From the NCBI RefSeq assembly GCF_036242395.1, contig NZ_CP108458.1, forward strand, positions 7,626,001-7,690,000: a DNA stretch of 64,000 bases. Reading direction: 5' to 3'. Each line of letters starts with the position of its first letter. Positions within the stretch are counted from its first letter, which is position 1. Positions 22,800-30,969 of this stretch are shown piece by piece. The notes beneath the pieces were generated by a model. The model searched no databases, was not told the DNA's origin, and was given only the letters and a program-made list of their open reading frames with translations. This DNA comes from Kitasatospora sp. NBC_01266. Lineage in GTDB: Bacteria; Actinomycetota; Actinomycetes; Streptomycetales; Streptomycetaceae. Position numbers and translations under genes: made by a program.

Positions 22800-23207
22800 T
22801 CAGTCCAGCACGGCCTGCGCGTCGATCTCGACCAGCATGGCCGGGTGCGGCAGTTCGACGAAGACCGTGGTGCGGCAGGGCTTCACCGCGCCGGTCGCCA
22901 GGTGCTCCGCCAGGAACGCGGCATAGGCCTCGTTCATCGCTCCGAAGTGGGCGCGCTCGGTCAGGTAGACGCGGAACATCACCACGTCCGCCACGCTCGC
23001 GCCGCCCGCCGTCAGGACCGCGTGGACGTTCTCCAGGGTCCGCCGGGTCTGCGCCTGGACGTCGCCCGGGTGGAGGTAGTCGCCGGTCGCCGGATCCTGC
23101 GGGCCCTGCCCGGAGACCTGCAGGATCGGGCCCTTGCGGACGCCCTGGGAGAACACCCAGGCCGGGGCCGGGGCGCCGTCGGTGCGGATCTCGGTCTTCT
23201 CGCTCAT
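22800..23207 (-). CDS. RidA family enamine/imine deaminase
   Basis: The 135-residue protein has the RidA (YjgF) signature: GPILQVSGQGPQDPATGDYLHPGDVQAQTRRTLENV, then CRTTVFVELPHPAMLVEIDAQAVLD, including the conserved Arg. RidA proteins speed release of ammonia from enamine/imine intermediates produced by PLP-dependent dehydratases. This fits the PLP deaminase in the divergent operon. AAGGA precedes ATG 23207 by 8 bases. It is the last gene of the leftward kinase-regulator-ridA unit. Confidence 0.92.
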   Translation of the reverse strand: MSEKTEIRTDGAPAPAWVFSQGVRKGPILQVSGQGPQDPATGDYLHPGDVQAQTRRTLENVHAVLTAGGASVADVVMFRVYLTERAHFGAMNEAYAAFLAEHLATGAVKPCRTTVFVELPHPAMLVEIDAQAVLD

Positions 23208-23275
23208 TGCCGCTGTCCTTCGGTCGGTGGTTCGGTTGGCGGGTTCGGCGGGTTCGGCCGGTGCTGCCGGTCGGC

Positions 23276-24016
23276 TCAGGGGGCGCCGCAGTCGGCGGAG
23301 ATCGCGGCGGTGGTGGCGCGCAGCTGGGGCAGCAGCTCCAGGACCTGCTCGTAGGGCAGCACCAGGTCGGGCACCGAGAGCGAGGCCGCCGCGACCACCC
23401 GTCCGGTGGCATCCCGGATCGGGGTGGCCACGCAGTTCATGAAGGGCTCGTGCTCGGCGCGGTCCTGGGCCCAGCCCTGCTCGGCGACCCGGGCCAGTTC
23501 GGCCAGCAGCGCCTTCGGGGTGGTCAGGGTGCGGTCCGTGAACGGCGTGAACTCCAGTGAGCCGACCAGTTTCTGACGCTCCGACAGCTCGAGGCCGGCC
23601 AGCAGCACCTTGGCCACCGCGGCACAGTGCATCGGCACCGGCAGCCCGATCCTGGAGTACATCCGGACCGGCTGCCGGGACTCGTACTTGTCGATGTAGA
23701 CCACCTCGCCGCCCTCCAGCGCGGCCAGGTGGACGGTCTGTCCGGTTGCCGCGTTCAGTGCGGCGAGGTGGGCGGCGGCGGCCCGGCGCACCGAGCGCTG
23801 CTCCAGGGCCCGGCTGGAGAGCGCGAAGAGCCCCGCGCCCAGGTGGTAGCGGTACTCGCCGTCGCGGTAGACCAGCCGGGACTCCTCCAGGCTCTGCAGC
23901 AGCCGCAGCGCGGTGGTCTTGTGCACGCCGAGCAGGGCCGCCAACTGTTCCAGGGAGCGCTCGCCCTCGGCGAGTTCGGCCAGCAGGGCGAGCGCCCGGC
24001 TCACGGTCTGGCTCAT
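23276..24016 (-). CDS. IclR family transcriptional regulator
   Basis: The 246-residue protein has an N-terminal winged HTH (SLEQLAALLGVHKTTALRLLQSLEESRLVYRDG, residues about 20-55) and a C-terminal effector domain (about 75-245: YIDKYESRQPVRMYSRIGLPVPMHCAAVAKVLLAG, then HEPFMNCVATPIRD). IclR proteins near 2-keto-3-deoxy acid genes usually repress until a pathway sugar acid binds. ATG 24016 overlaps the TGA of the kinase (ATGA). Its likely operator is the palindromic region at 25152-25191. Confidence 0.93.
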   Translation of the reverse strand: MSQTVSRALALLAELAEGERSLEQLAALLGVHKTTALRLLQSLEESRLVYRDGEYRYHLGAGLFALSSRALEQRSVRRAAAAHLAALNAATGQTVHLAALEGGEVVYIDKYESRQPVRMYSRIGLPVPMHCAAVAKVLLAGLELSERQKLVGSLEFTPFTDRTLTTPKALLAELARVAEQGWAQDRAEHEPFMNCVATPIRDATGRVVAAASLSVPDLVLPYEQVLELLPQLRATTAAISADCGAP

Positions 24017-25095
24017 CGTCCACCGATCCCGGGGGAGTTGTGGGGCAGCGGGGCCACCGGGGAGTCGATGCCGTCCGCGGTGATCCGGGTGGCCGCCCAC
24101 TGCGCCTGGTCGGCCGCCAGCAGTGCCGCCACCAGCGCGGGTGGCGGCAGCGTGCCCTGATCGCCCGGGGAGGTCAGCGTGGCGGCTGCCGCCAGGTGGC
24201 CCAGTCGCAGCCGGCGGCGCTGGTCGAGCCCGCGCAGCGTGCCGGCCAGGTAGCCGGCGGCGAAGGCGTCGCCCGCGCCGGTCGGCTCCACCACCTCGAC
24301 CCGCAGCGCCGGTTCGGTGACCTGCCGGCCGTCCCGGTCGAGCGCGGTCGCCGATCGCCCGGCCTCCTTGACCACCAGCGTGGCGGGGGAGGGCAGCAGG
24401 GCGCGCAGTGCCTGCGGGGCGCCGGTGCCCAGCGCCTGTTCGGCCTCGTCGGAGCCGAGCAGCACCAGGTCGGCGGCGTCCAGCAGGGCCGGCAGGACGG
24501 CCGGATCGCGCTGCCGCCACAGCGCCGGGCGCCAGTTGAGGTCGAAGCTGACCAGCCGCTCACCGCGCGGCGCCGCGAGCAGCGCGCGGAGCAGGGCGAG
24601 GCAGCTGTCCGAGAGGGCGGCGGTGATGCCGGACAGGTGCAGCAGCCGGGCGCCGGCCAGCAGGGCGGCGGTGGTGGGATCGTCGAGCAGTTCGGGGCCG
24701 AGCGCGGCGGCGGCCGAGCCGGTGCGGTAGTAGTGCAGTCGGCTGTTGCCGCTGCCGAGGTCGTGCGGGTGCTCGTCGGCGCCGCCGGTCTCCTTGACGT
24801 AGAGGCCGGTCGGCCGGTCCGGGTCGACCGCCACGGCCGAGGTGTCGACCCCGTGGGCGGCCAACTCGCCGAGCAGGCGGCGGCCGAAGCCGTCGGCGCC
24901 GACCCGGCTGAGCCAGGCGGTCGGTATGCCGAGCGCGGCCAGCGCGCAGGCGACATTGGACTCGGCGCCGCCGACCGTGCTGCGGAAGCCGTGGACCGTC
25001 TCCAGTGGCCCCGGGCGGTCCGGGAGCAGTACCGCCATCGACTCGCCGAGGCAGAGCGCCTGCGCCGCCGTGCCGGCCGCCCGCACTGCTGTCAT
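24013..25095 (-). CDS. PfkB family sugar kinase, probable 2-keto-3-deoxygluconate kinase
   Basis: The 360-residue ribokinase-fold protein has GGAESNVACALAALGIPTAWLSRVGADGFGRRLLGEL near 42-78 and the PfkB signature with catalytic Asp, EPTGAGDAFAAGYLAG near 270. The group containing FDLNWRPALW is typical of KdgK. It would phosphorylate 2-keto-3-deoxygluconate to KDPG, the substrate of the aldolase in the divergent operon. A strong GGAGGAG site precedes ATG 25095. Another keto-deoxy acid is possible. Confidence 0.85.
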   Translation of the reverse strand: MTAVRAAGTAAQALCLGESMAVLLPDRPGPLETVHGFRSTVGGAESNVACALAALGIPTAWLSRVGADGFGRRLLGELAAHGVDTSAVAVDPDRPTGLYVKETGGADEHPHDLGSGNSRLHYYRTGSAAAALGPELLDDPTTAALLAGARLLHLSGITAALSDSCLALLRALLAAPRGERLVSFDLNWRPALWRQRDPAVLPALLDAADLVLLGSDEAEQALGTGAPQALRALLPSPATLVVKEAGRSATALDRDGRQVTEPALRVEVVEPTGAGDAFAAGYLAGTLRGLDQRRRLRLGHLAAAATLTSPGDQGTLPPPALVAALLAADQAQWAATRITADGIDSPVAPLPHNSPGIGGR

Positions 25096-25120
25096 CTGGC
25101 GCTCCTCCGCATCGACTTCA

Positions 25121-25191
25121 TTGACCGGTGTCGCCGTGCATGTTAGAACGTCAACGACAGCATATGCAATGGTCGTTGCAGATAGTGCAAC
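25121..25191. promoter_or_regulatory. Divergent promoters and IclR-type operator candidates
   Basis: Plus strand: TTGACC (25121-25126), 17 bases, TAGAAC (25144-25149). Minus strand: TTGCAT (25164-25169), 18 bases, TAACAT (25140-25145). The two -10 elements overlap. Just downstream of the plus promoter lie an inverted repeat CAACGAC/GTCGTTG (25152-25158, 25172-25178) and a perfect palindrome GTTGCA-GATAG-TGCAAC (25175-25191). A bound IclR dimer would block both promoters. Confidence 0.72.
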
Positions 25192-25222
25192 GTCCCTGTT
25201 CAGAAGCGCGGTGACGAGGAAC

Positions 25223-26557
25223 ATGGGGCAGTCGGCGAGCAGGGCGAGCTGGGCGGGCGAGTCGGGTGAGGCCGCAGCGGCGGGTGGGATCGACCGGGCC
25301 CGGGTCGCCGAGCTCGCGGCGGAGCGGCTGGACTGGCGGTTCAAGGCCGTCCCCTCGGCCGCATATGGCCTGACGATGCGTCAGTACCTGGCCACCGAAC
25401 CGACCCTGGACCAGTTCGCCACCCCGTTGGTGACCCTCGACGCGGGCGCGCTGGCGCACAACCTGCGCACCATGGCCGACTGGTGCGAGCGGGCCGGCGT
25501 CGCGCTCGCCCCGCACGGCAAGACCACCATGGCCCCGGCGCTCTGGCAGGCCCAACTGGACGCCGGCGCCTACGGGATCACGCTGGCCAATCTGCCCCAG
25601 CTGCGGGTCGCGCGGGCCTTCGGGGTGCGTGAGCTGCTGCTCGCCAACACGCTGCTCGATCCGCTCGGACTGGCCTGGTTGGCAGCGGAGTTGGCGGCCG
25701 ACCCGGAGTTCCGGTTCAGCTCCTGGGTGGACTCGGTGGCGGCGGTGCGGCTGATGGACCAGGCGTTGCGCGCCGCGGGAGCGGTGCCGGGGCGGCCCGT
25801 CGAGGTGCTGGTCGAGCTGGGCGGACCGGGCGGGCGGACCGGGGTGCGGGACCTGGCGACCGCGCTCGAGGTGGCCCGGGCCGTCGCGGCGGCGCCGACC
25901 CTGCGGCTCGCCGGAGTCGGCGGCTACGAGGGCGCACTGGCCCACGACGCCACCCCGCGCGGGCTGGCCACCGTTGAGGCGTACCTGGCCGGCCTGGTGG
26001 AACTGCACGACGCGTTGCGCGCCGAGGGCCTGTTCACGGCGGGCGAGCGGGTGCTGGTGAGCGCGGGCGGCAGCGCGTACTTCGACCAGGTGGCCCGGGT
26101 GCTGGCGCCGCTGGGCGCCCACCCCGACACCACGGTGGTGCTCCGCTCCGGCGCCTACCTGGCGCACGACGACGGCTTCTACCGCGGCGTCTCCCCGCTG
26201 GTGCGCGGCGCGGGTGACGAGCCGCTGCGCGCGGCGCTGCACGGGTGGGCGCGGGTGATCTCCCGGCCGGAGCCGGGGCTGGCCCTGCTGGACGGCGGCA
26301 AGCGCGACTTCCCCTACGACGACGGCCTGCCGGAGCCGCAACTGATCCGTGGTGGTCGGGTGTTGGGTGGCACGGTGACCGCGCTCAACGACCAGCACGC
26401 GTTCCTGCGGGACAGCGACGCCGAGGTCGGCGAGGTGGTCCGGCTCGGACTGTCGCACCCGTGCACCGCCTTCGACAAGTGGACCCTGCTCCCGGTGCTG
26501 GACGACGTCTCGGCGCCCTCGCCGAAGGTGGTCGACCTGGTGCGGACCTTCTTCTGA
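25223..26557 (+). CDS. PLP-dependent D-amino acid deaminase/dehydratase (D-serine dehydratase-like)
   Basis: The 444-residue protein is of the alanine-racemase-fold deaminase family: TPLVTLDAGALAHNLRTMADWC, then APHGKTTMAP with the PLP lysine near residue 97, EVLVELGGPGGRTGVRD, and a late beta domain with metal-binding candidates HPCTAFDKW. Relatives dehydrate D-serine or D-threonine, and some act on D-glucosaminate. With the deacylase, kinase and aldolase around it, a D-glucosaminate dehydratase role giving 2-keto-3-deoxygluconate is attractive. GACGAGGA precedes ATG 25223. Confidence 0.85.
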   Translation: MGQSASRASWAGESGEAAAAGGIDRARVAELAAERLDWRFKAVPSAAYGLTMRQYLATEPTLDQFATPLVTLDAGALAHNLRTMADWCERAGVALAPHGKTTMAPALWQAQLDAGAYGITLANLPQLRVARAFGVRELLLANTLLDPLGLAWLAAELAADPEFRFSSWVDSVAAVRLMDQALRAAGAVPGRPVEVLVELGGPGGRTGVRDLATALEVARAVAAAPTLRLAGVGGYEGALAHDATPRGLATVEAYLAGLVELHDALRAEGLFTAGERVLVSAGGSAYFDQVARVLAPLGAHPDTTVVLRSGAYLAHDDGFYRGVSPLVRGAGDEPLRAALHGWARVISRPEPGLALLDGGKRDFPYDDGLPEPQLIRGGRVLGGTVTALNDQHAFLRDSDAEVGEVVRLGLSHPCTAFDKWTLLPVLDDVSAPSPKVVDLVRTFF

Positions 26558-28167
26558 TGGCGGCCCTGCACTTCCGCGGCGCGAGTGTGGTCGACGGAAC
26601 CGGGGCCGAACGCTACCGGGCCGACGTGCTGGTGCGGGACGGGGTGATCGCGGAGATCGGTGCCCGGCCGTCGGACGTCGCGGGGGCCGAAGTGGTCGAC
26701 GCGGACGGGCTGGTGCTCGCACCCGGGTTCATCGACATGCACAGCCACTCGGACCTGCGGCTGCTGGTCGAACCGGACCAGCCGTCCCGGGTGACCCAGG
26801 GCGTCACCTGCGAGGTGCTCGGGCAGGACGGGCTCTCCTATGCCCCGGTGGACGAGCGCACGCTGCCCGCCCTGCGCCGTCAACTCGCGGGCTGGAACGG
26901 CGATCCCGAGGGGTTCGACTGGAGCTGGCGGACCGTCGCGCAGTACCTGGACCGGCTGGACGAGCAGGGCATCGCGGTCAACGTCTGCTACCTGGTGCCG
27001 CACGGCACCCTGCGCGCGCTGGTGCTGGGCTGGCAGCGGCGGGCCCCGGACGCGGGCGAACTCGACCGGCTGCGCGCCCTGTTGGCCCAGGGGCTGAGCG
27101 AGGGTGCGGTGGGGCTGTCGAGCGGGCTCAGCTACCCGCCGGGGATGTACGCGGACACCGAGGAGCTCACCGCGCTCTGCACGGTGGTCGCCGAGTACGG
27201 CGGCTACCACTCGCCGCACCAACGCTCCTACGGCGCCGGGGCGCTGGCGGGCTACGCGGAGATGGTGCAGATCTCACGCCGCTCCGGCTGCCCGCTGCAC
27301 CTGGCCCACGCCACCATGAACTTCGGGGTGAACGACGGGCGGGCGGGGGAGTTGCTGGCCCTGCTCGACGAGGCCGCCGCCGAGGGCTGCGACCTGAGCC
27401 TGGACAGCTACCCCTACCTGCCGGGCTCCACCTCGCTGGCCGCCCTGCTGCCCAGTTGGGCGGCTGAGGGCGGTCCCGGGGCGACCTTGGCCCGGCTCGC
27501 GGACGACGCGGTGCGGGAGCGGATCCGGGTCGCGGTGGAGGAGGCGGGCAGCGACGGCTGCCACGGGGTGGTCGCGGACTGGCGAACGGTGCAGGTCGCC
27601 GGGGTGCGGAACGCCTCGCTGGCCGCCGCCGTCGGGCGGACGATCGCCGAACTGGCCGCCGAGCGAGGGTGCGCCGGCAGCGAGGTCTTCTTCGAGCTGC
27701 TGCGCGCCGACGAGCTGGGCACCACGATCCTGTGGCACGTCGGCCACGAGGAGAACGTGCGCGCGATCATGCGGCACCCCGCGCACACGGCGGGCAGTGA
27801 CGGCCTGCTGGTCGGGGCCCGGCCGCACCCACGGGCCTGGGGCACCTTCGCCCGCTATCTGGGCTACTACAGCAGGGAGTTGGGCGTGCTGACACTGGAG
27901 CAGGCGGTGGCCCGGATGACCGGTCGCCCCGCGCGCCGGCTGCGCCTGGAGCGGCGCGGCACGGTCCGGCCGGGCCACCACGCCGACCTGGTGCTCTTCG
28001 ACCCCGACACGGTCGCCGACACCGCGACCTTCGAGCAGCCGCGCCGCCCGGCGGTCGGTATCCAGCACGTCTACGTCAACGGCACCGCCGTGCTGCGCGA
28101 CGGCCGCCCCACCGGTGCGCGGCCGGGGCGGACGCTGCGGCGGGTGACAGGAGGGCACGTTCGATGA
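26557..28167 (+). CDS. N-acyl-D-amino acid deacylase family amidohydrolase
   Basis: The 536-residue TIM-barrel amidohydrolase has FIDMHSHSDLRLL (HxH metal pair, near 66), EGAVGLSSGLSYPPGMYA near 188, HLAHATM near 246, HVGHEEN near 393, HTAGSDGLLVG with the catalytic Asp near 408, and the late GTVRPGHHADLVLFDP. This is the D-aminoacylase group. The usual GNCG metal-ligand segment reads LGQDGLS here, so the metal site or substrate differs. ATG 26557 overlaps the deaminase stop (TGATG). It would free the amino group before deamination. Confidence 0.85.
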   Translation: MAALHFRGASVVDGTGAERYRADVLVRDGVIAEIGARPSDVAGAEVVDADGLVLAPGFIDMHSHSDLRLLVEPDQPSRVTQGVTCEVLGQDGLSYAPVDERTLPALRRQLAGWNGDPEGFDWSWRTVAQYLDRLDEQGIAVNVCYLVPHGTLRALVLGWQRRAPDAGELDRLRALLAQGLSEGAVGLSSGLSYPPGMYADTEELTALCTVVAEYGGYHSPHQRSYGAGALAGYAEMVQISRRSGCPLHLAHATMNFGVNDGRAGELLALLDEAAAEGCDLSLDSYPYLPGSTSLAALLPSWAAEGGPGATLARLADDAVRERIRVAVEEAGSDGCHGVVADWRTVQVAGVRNASLAAAVGRTIAELAAERGCAGSEVFFELLRADELGTTILWHVGHEENVRAIMRHPAHTAGSDGLLVGARPHPRAWGTFARYLGYYSRELGVLTLEQAVARMTGRPARRLRLERRGTVRPGHHADLVLFDPDTVADTATFEQPRRPAVGIQHVYVNGTAVLRDGRPTGARPGRTLRRVTGGHVR

Positions 28168-28853
28168 CCTGTTTCACCAGCCGGCTCGCCGCCGACCGGG
28201 TGATCGCGGTGGTGCGGGCGCCACGGATACCCGATGCCGCCGCGCTCTGCGCCGCGCTGCTGGCGGGCGGCATCCGTTGGGTCGAACTCACCTGCACCAC
28301 GCCGGAAGTGATGGACAGCCTGGCTTCGGCGGTGGCCGCCGACCCGGGCGTCCGGCTCGGCCTGGGCACCGTGCTGACGGCTGACCAGGCGCGTGCCGGG
28401 ATCGCCGCCGGGGCCGAGTACCTGGTGACGCCCGGCTGCCGCGCCGAGGTGGCGCAGGTGGCACGCGCGGCGGGTGTTCCGGTCCTGCTCGGCGCGCTCA
28501 CCCCCACCGAGGTCGCCCGGGCCGCCGACCTGGGCGCCGCCGCCGTCAAGGTCTTCCCGGCCCGCGCCTTCGGCCCCGGCTACTTCAAGGACCTGCGCGG
28601 GCCCTACCCGGACATCCCGCTGATCGCCTCCGGCGGCGTCGATGCCGCCACCGCCCCGGCCTATCTCGGCCACGGCGCGCTGGCCGTCTGCGCGGGCGGC
28701 GAGGTCGTCCCGGCCGCGGCGGTGGCGGCCGGTGACTGGCCCGAACTCACCCGCCGCGCGAAGGCGTTCATCGCGTCGCTGGATGACGCCGGACCCGGCC
28801 CGAGCCGTGCCCGTCAGGGCCTTGGGGCGCCGGAGGGGCCGGGCGCGGGCTGA
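28164..28853 (+). CDS. KDPG/KHG aldolase (Eda family)
   Basis: The 229-residue TIM-barrel aldolase has RVIAVVRAP at the N-terminus, the catalytic Glu in WVELTCTT near residue 40, GLGTVLTADQARAGIAAGAEYLVTPGC, and the Schiff-base Lys in AAVKVFPARAFGPGYFKDLRGPYP near 133. It cleaves 2-keto-3-deoxy-6-phosphogluconate to pyruvate and glyceraldehyde 3-phosphate. ATG 28164 overlaps the deacylase TGA (ATGA). It ends the rightward catabolic operon; a Pro/Gly-rich C-terminal tail is non-conserved. Confidence 0.93.
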   Translation: MTCFTSRLAADRVIAVVRAPRIPDAAALCAALLAGGIRWVELTCTTPEVMDSLASAVAADPGVRLGLGTVLTADQARAGIAAGAEYLVTPGCRAEVAQVARAAGVPVLLGALTPTEVARAADLGAAAVKVFPARAFGPGYFKDLRGPYPDIPLIASGGVDAATAPAYLGHGALAVCAGGEVVPAAAVAAGDWPELTRRAKAFIASLDDAGPGPSRARQGLGAPEGPGAG

Positions 28854-28891
28854 ACCGCGCTGCTTCCCCGAGGCCCTGACGTCACGTCAGG
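28812..28891. terminator. Weak paired terminator region between convergent genes
   Basis: CGTCAGGGCCT (28812-28822) can pair with AGGCCCTGACG (28871-28881), and a compact palindrome CCTGACGTCACGTCAGG lies at 28875-28891. Both fall at the junction of the aldolase and the convergent esterase stops. The long loop makes the first pairing uncertain. Confidence 0.4.
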
Positions 28892-29762
28892 ACAGCTTCG
28901 CCAGGAAGGTGTCCGCGATCACCTGGTACCCGGTGTCGTTCGCGTGGATGTCCTTCCGGGCCATGTTGGTCCAGGTCATGATCCGCGCCACGTCCAGCGG
29001 GACCTGCTGGCCGTCCAGCGGGACCAGGGGCAGCAGCGAGTTGGTGTCGAAGGCCTTCGACACGTCGGCCGTGGGCACCCCGTGCAGCGCGTCGACGACG
29101 TCCAGGGTCCCGTTGAGGGTGTCGGCCAGCGGGATGGAGAGCCCGGCCAGCACCTCGCCCTGGGCGCCGGTCATCCAGTCCGCCAGGAAGGGGTCGTAGA
29201 GGTTCATCCCGACGAATCTGGTGCGCGGACCGGCGGCGGCCTTCAGCTTGCCGAGGATGGTGTTGAGGTCCCAGCCCGCCGTCGCTATGCCCTTGGCCGC
29301 GCAGGCGGCGTCCAGGCTGCCGCCGGTGGCGCAGCCGTCCACGTCGTTGGCGCCGATGTCCAGGGTGACGGTCAGGTCGTCGCCGTGATGGGCTTTCAGG
29401 AAGGCTATGGCGGTGGCCAGTTGGGTGCCGGCGTACGGATGGGGGTAGGAGCAGCCGCCGTTGATCATCGAGCCGGTGGTCTCGCCGGGGCAGCCGAGGT
29501 CGGTGAAGGAGAACGGGTGACCGGCCTGTTCGGCCCGCCGGCCCAGCGTCGCGGCCAGGTCCTGGGCGTAGCCGTGGCCGACCTCGGAGCCGCCGCCGGG
29601 CAGCGTCTGGAAGCCGGCCGCGAGGGAGTCGCCCAGCGCCAGGTAGTAACGGGTGCCGGGGGCGGCGGCCGAGGCGGGGCCGGCGCCGAGGGCGAGCAGG
29701 GTGGCGCCGAGCGCGGTGGCGCAGGCAGCGGCGCGCAGACGGCGGCTGAGAAGAGAACGCAT
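28887..29762 (-). CDS. Secreted SGNH/GDSL-family lipase or esterase
   Basis: The 291-residue protein has a signal peptide (residues 1-33, cleavage near GPASAAA), block I YLALGDSLAAGF with the catalytic Ser, block III DIGANDVDG, and the final DIHANDTGYQ with the catalytic Asp and His. Several cysteines in the loops suggest extracellular disulfides. It should hydrolyse esters or lipids outside the cell. The start at ATG 29762 has GGGAGGG upstream. The gene is monocistronic. Confidence 0.92.
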   Translation of the reverse strand: MRSLLSRRLRAAACATALGATLLALGAGPASAAAPGTRYYLALGDSLAAGFQTLPGGGSEVGHGYAQDLAATLGRRAEQAGHPFSFTDLGCPGETTGSMINGGCSYPHPYAGTQLATAIAFLKAHHGDDLTVTLDIGANDVDGCATGGSLDAACAAKGIATAGWDLNTILGKLKAAAGPRTRFVGMNLYDPFLADWMTGAQGEVLAGLSIPLADTLNGTLDVVDALHGVPTADVSKAFDTNSLLPLVPLDGQQVPLDVARIMTWTNMARKDIHANDTGYQVIADTFLAKLS

Positions 29763-29877
29763 GAGCCCTCCCGGGGCGACCCGGCGCGGCCCGGGTGGCG
29801 GCGGCGGGTCGAACCCGGCGAGGTTACTGCCTGGTACAGGGGAGGGTAAGGGGTGCGGAACGGTCAACCGTCGCAGA

Positions 29878-30756
29878 TCAAGGAATCGTTACCAGGCCCA
29901 GGGCGATCAGGTCCGCCAGCGGCTCGGCGATGCTGCAGGTGCCGAAGCCGGTGAAGGCCGCCCGGGCGGCACCGGCCTGCTGCTCGTCCAGCTCGGCCAG
30001 GCGTGCGGCGATCACCTCGCCGTCCCGCTCGCCCAGCAGCGCGGCCAGGTCGCCGTGCTCCGCGCCGCCGAGCGCCGCGTGGGTGGCCAGCAGCACGTTG
30101 AGGAAGCCGTGGTGCTCGAAGCCGGTGGCCGCATCGGTGTGCCGCAGCGCGTGGTGCAGTCCGGCGGTGCACTTGACGGCGAGGCGCCGGTAGACCGCGG
30201 CGTAGAGGAAGGAGGCCAGCTCCAGCTCGCCGGGGAAGGCGGCCTCGGTGGTGCCGCCGGTGCGGAACTTGGCCCGGTAGCCGCTGCCCTCCAACTCGTC
30301 CAGCGCGAGCAGCAACTCGGGGCCGCGGGCCACCTCGACGGCAGCCGTGATGTCCGGCGCGTACTGGGGCAGCAGCTTGTCGAGGGTGGTGCGGACCTTG
30401 CGCACGCCCTCGGCGGCGGTGCCGTCCTGGTCGGCCAGTACCTCCAGGCCGGCGATCCGCAGCCGGGGGTCGGCCGCGACCGCGCGCAGCGCCGGCTCCA
30501 GTCCCGTGCTGCCGTTCGGCACGATCAGGCCGATCGCCAGCTCGCCCTCGCCCACCTGCTCGGCGAGCGCGTCGAGCCGGCCCGCGCCGCAGAGGAAGGG
30601 GCCGACCAGCTCCGCGTACCAGGCCGTGCGGTGGGCCAGGTGGGCCGGGACGGCCTGCGGCAGCGGCAGGTCGCCGGGCGGGAAGATCGCCGCGTCGTCG
30701 CAGAGCCCGGCGAAGAGCGGTGCAATCACGCTCCGGGGGGCCTGGGGGATCGTCAT
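29878..30756 (-). CDS. Conserved hypothetical protein
   Basis: I do not recognise this 292-residue protein with certainty. It is soluble, has alternating helix/strand segments suggestive of an alpha/beta barrel (LAIGLIVPNGSTGLEPALRAV, GLEVLADQDGTAAEG, YRAKFRTGGTTEAAFPGELELASFL, AVKCTAGLHHALRH) and clustered His and Lys that could form an active site. GAAGGAC precedes ATG 30756. Its neighbours are a lipase and a secreted protein, giving no pathway hint. Confidence 0.65.
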   Translation of the reverse strand: MTIPQAPRSVIAPLFAGLCDDAAIFPPGDLPLPQAVPAHLAHRTAWYAELVGPFLCGAGRLDALAEQVGEGELAIGLIVPNGSTGLEPALRAVAADPRLRIAGLEVLADQDGTAAEGVRKVRTTLDKLLPQYAPDITAAVEVARGPELLLALDELEGSGYRAKFRTGGTTEAAFPGELELASFLYAAVYRRLAVKCTAGLHHALRHTDAATGFEHHGFLNVLLATHAALGGAEHGDLAALLGERDGEVIAARLAELDEQQAGAARAAFTGFGTCSIAEPLADLIALGLVTIP

Positions 30757-30969
30757 CGGTGCTCGTCCTTCGGGGTCGCGGCGGGGCACGGCCGTACCCC
30801 TGGAGCCCGAGCCTGCCGCAGTTCGCCGGGCCGGGGCAAGGGGCCCGCTGCCCCGGGGGTGGACACGCGCTGAACGGGTGAGAATGCGCCGCCCGTATAT
30901 CAGTGGGCGATACCTGTAGGCCAGGACGCGCCATCACCTGGTGCGCGTATCTCGTCACTGGAGGTAGTC

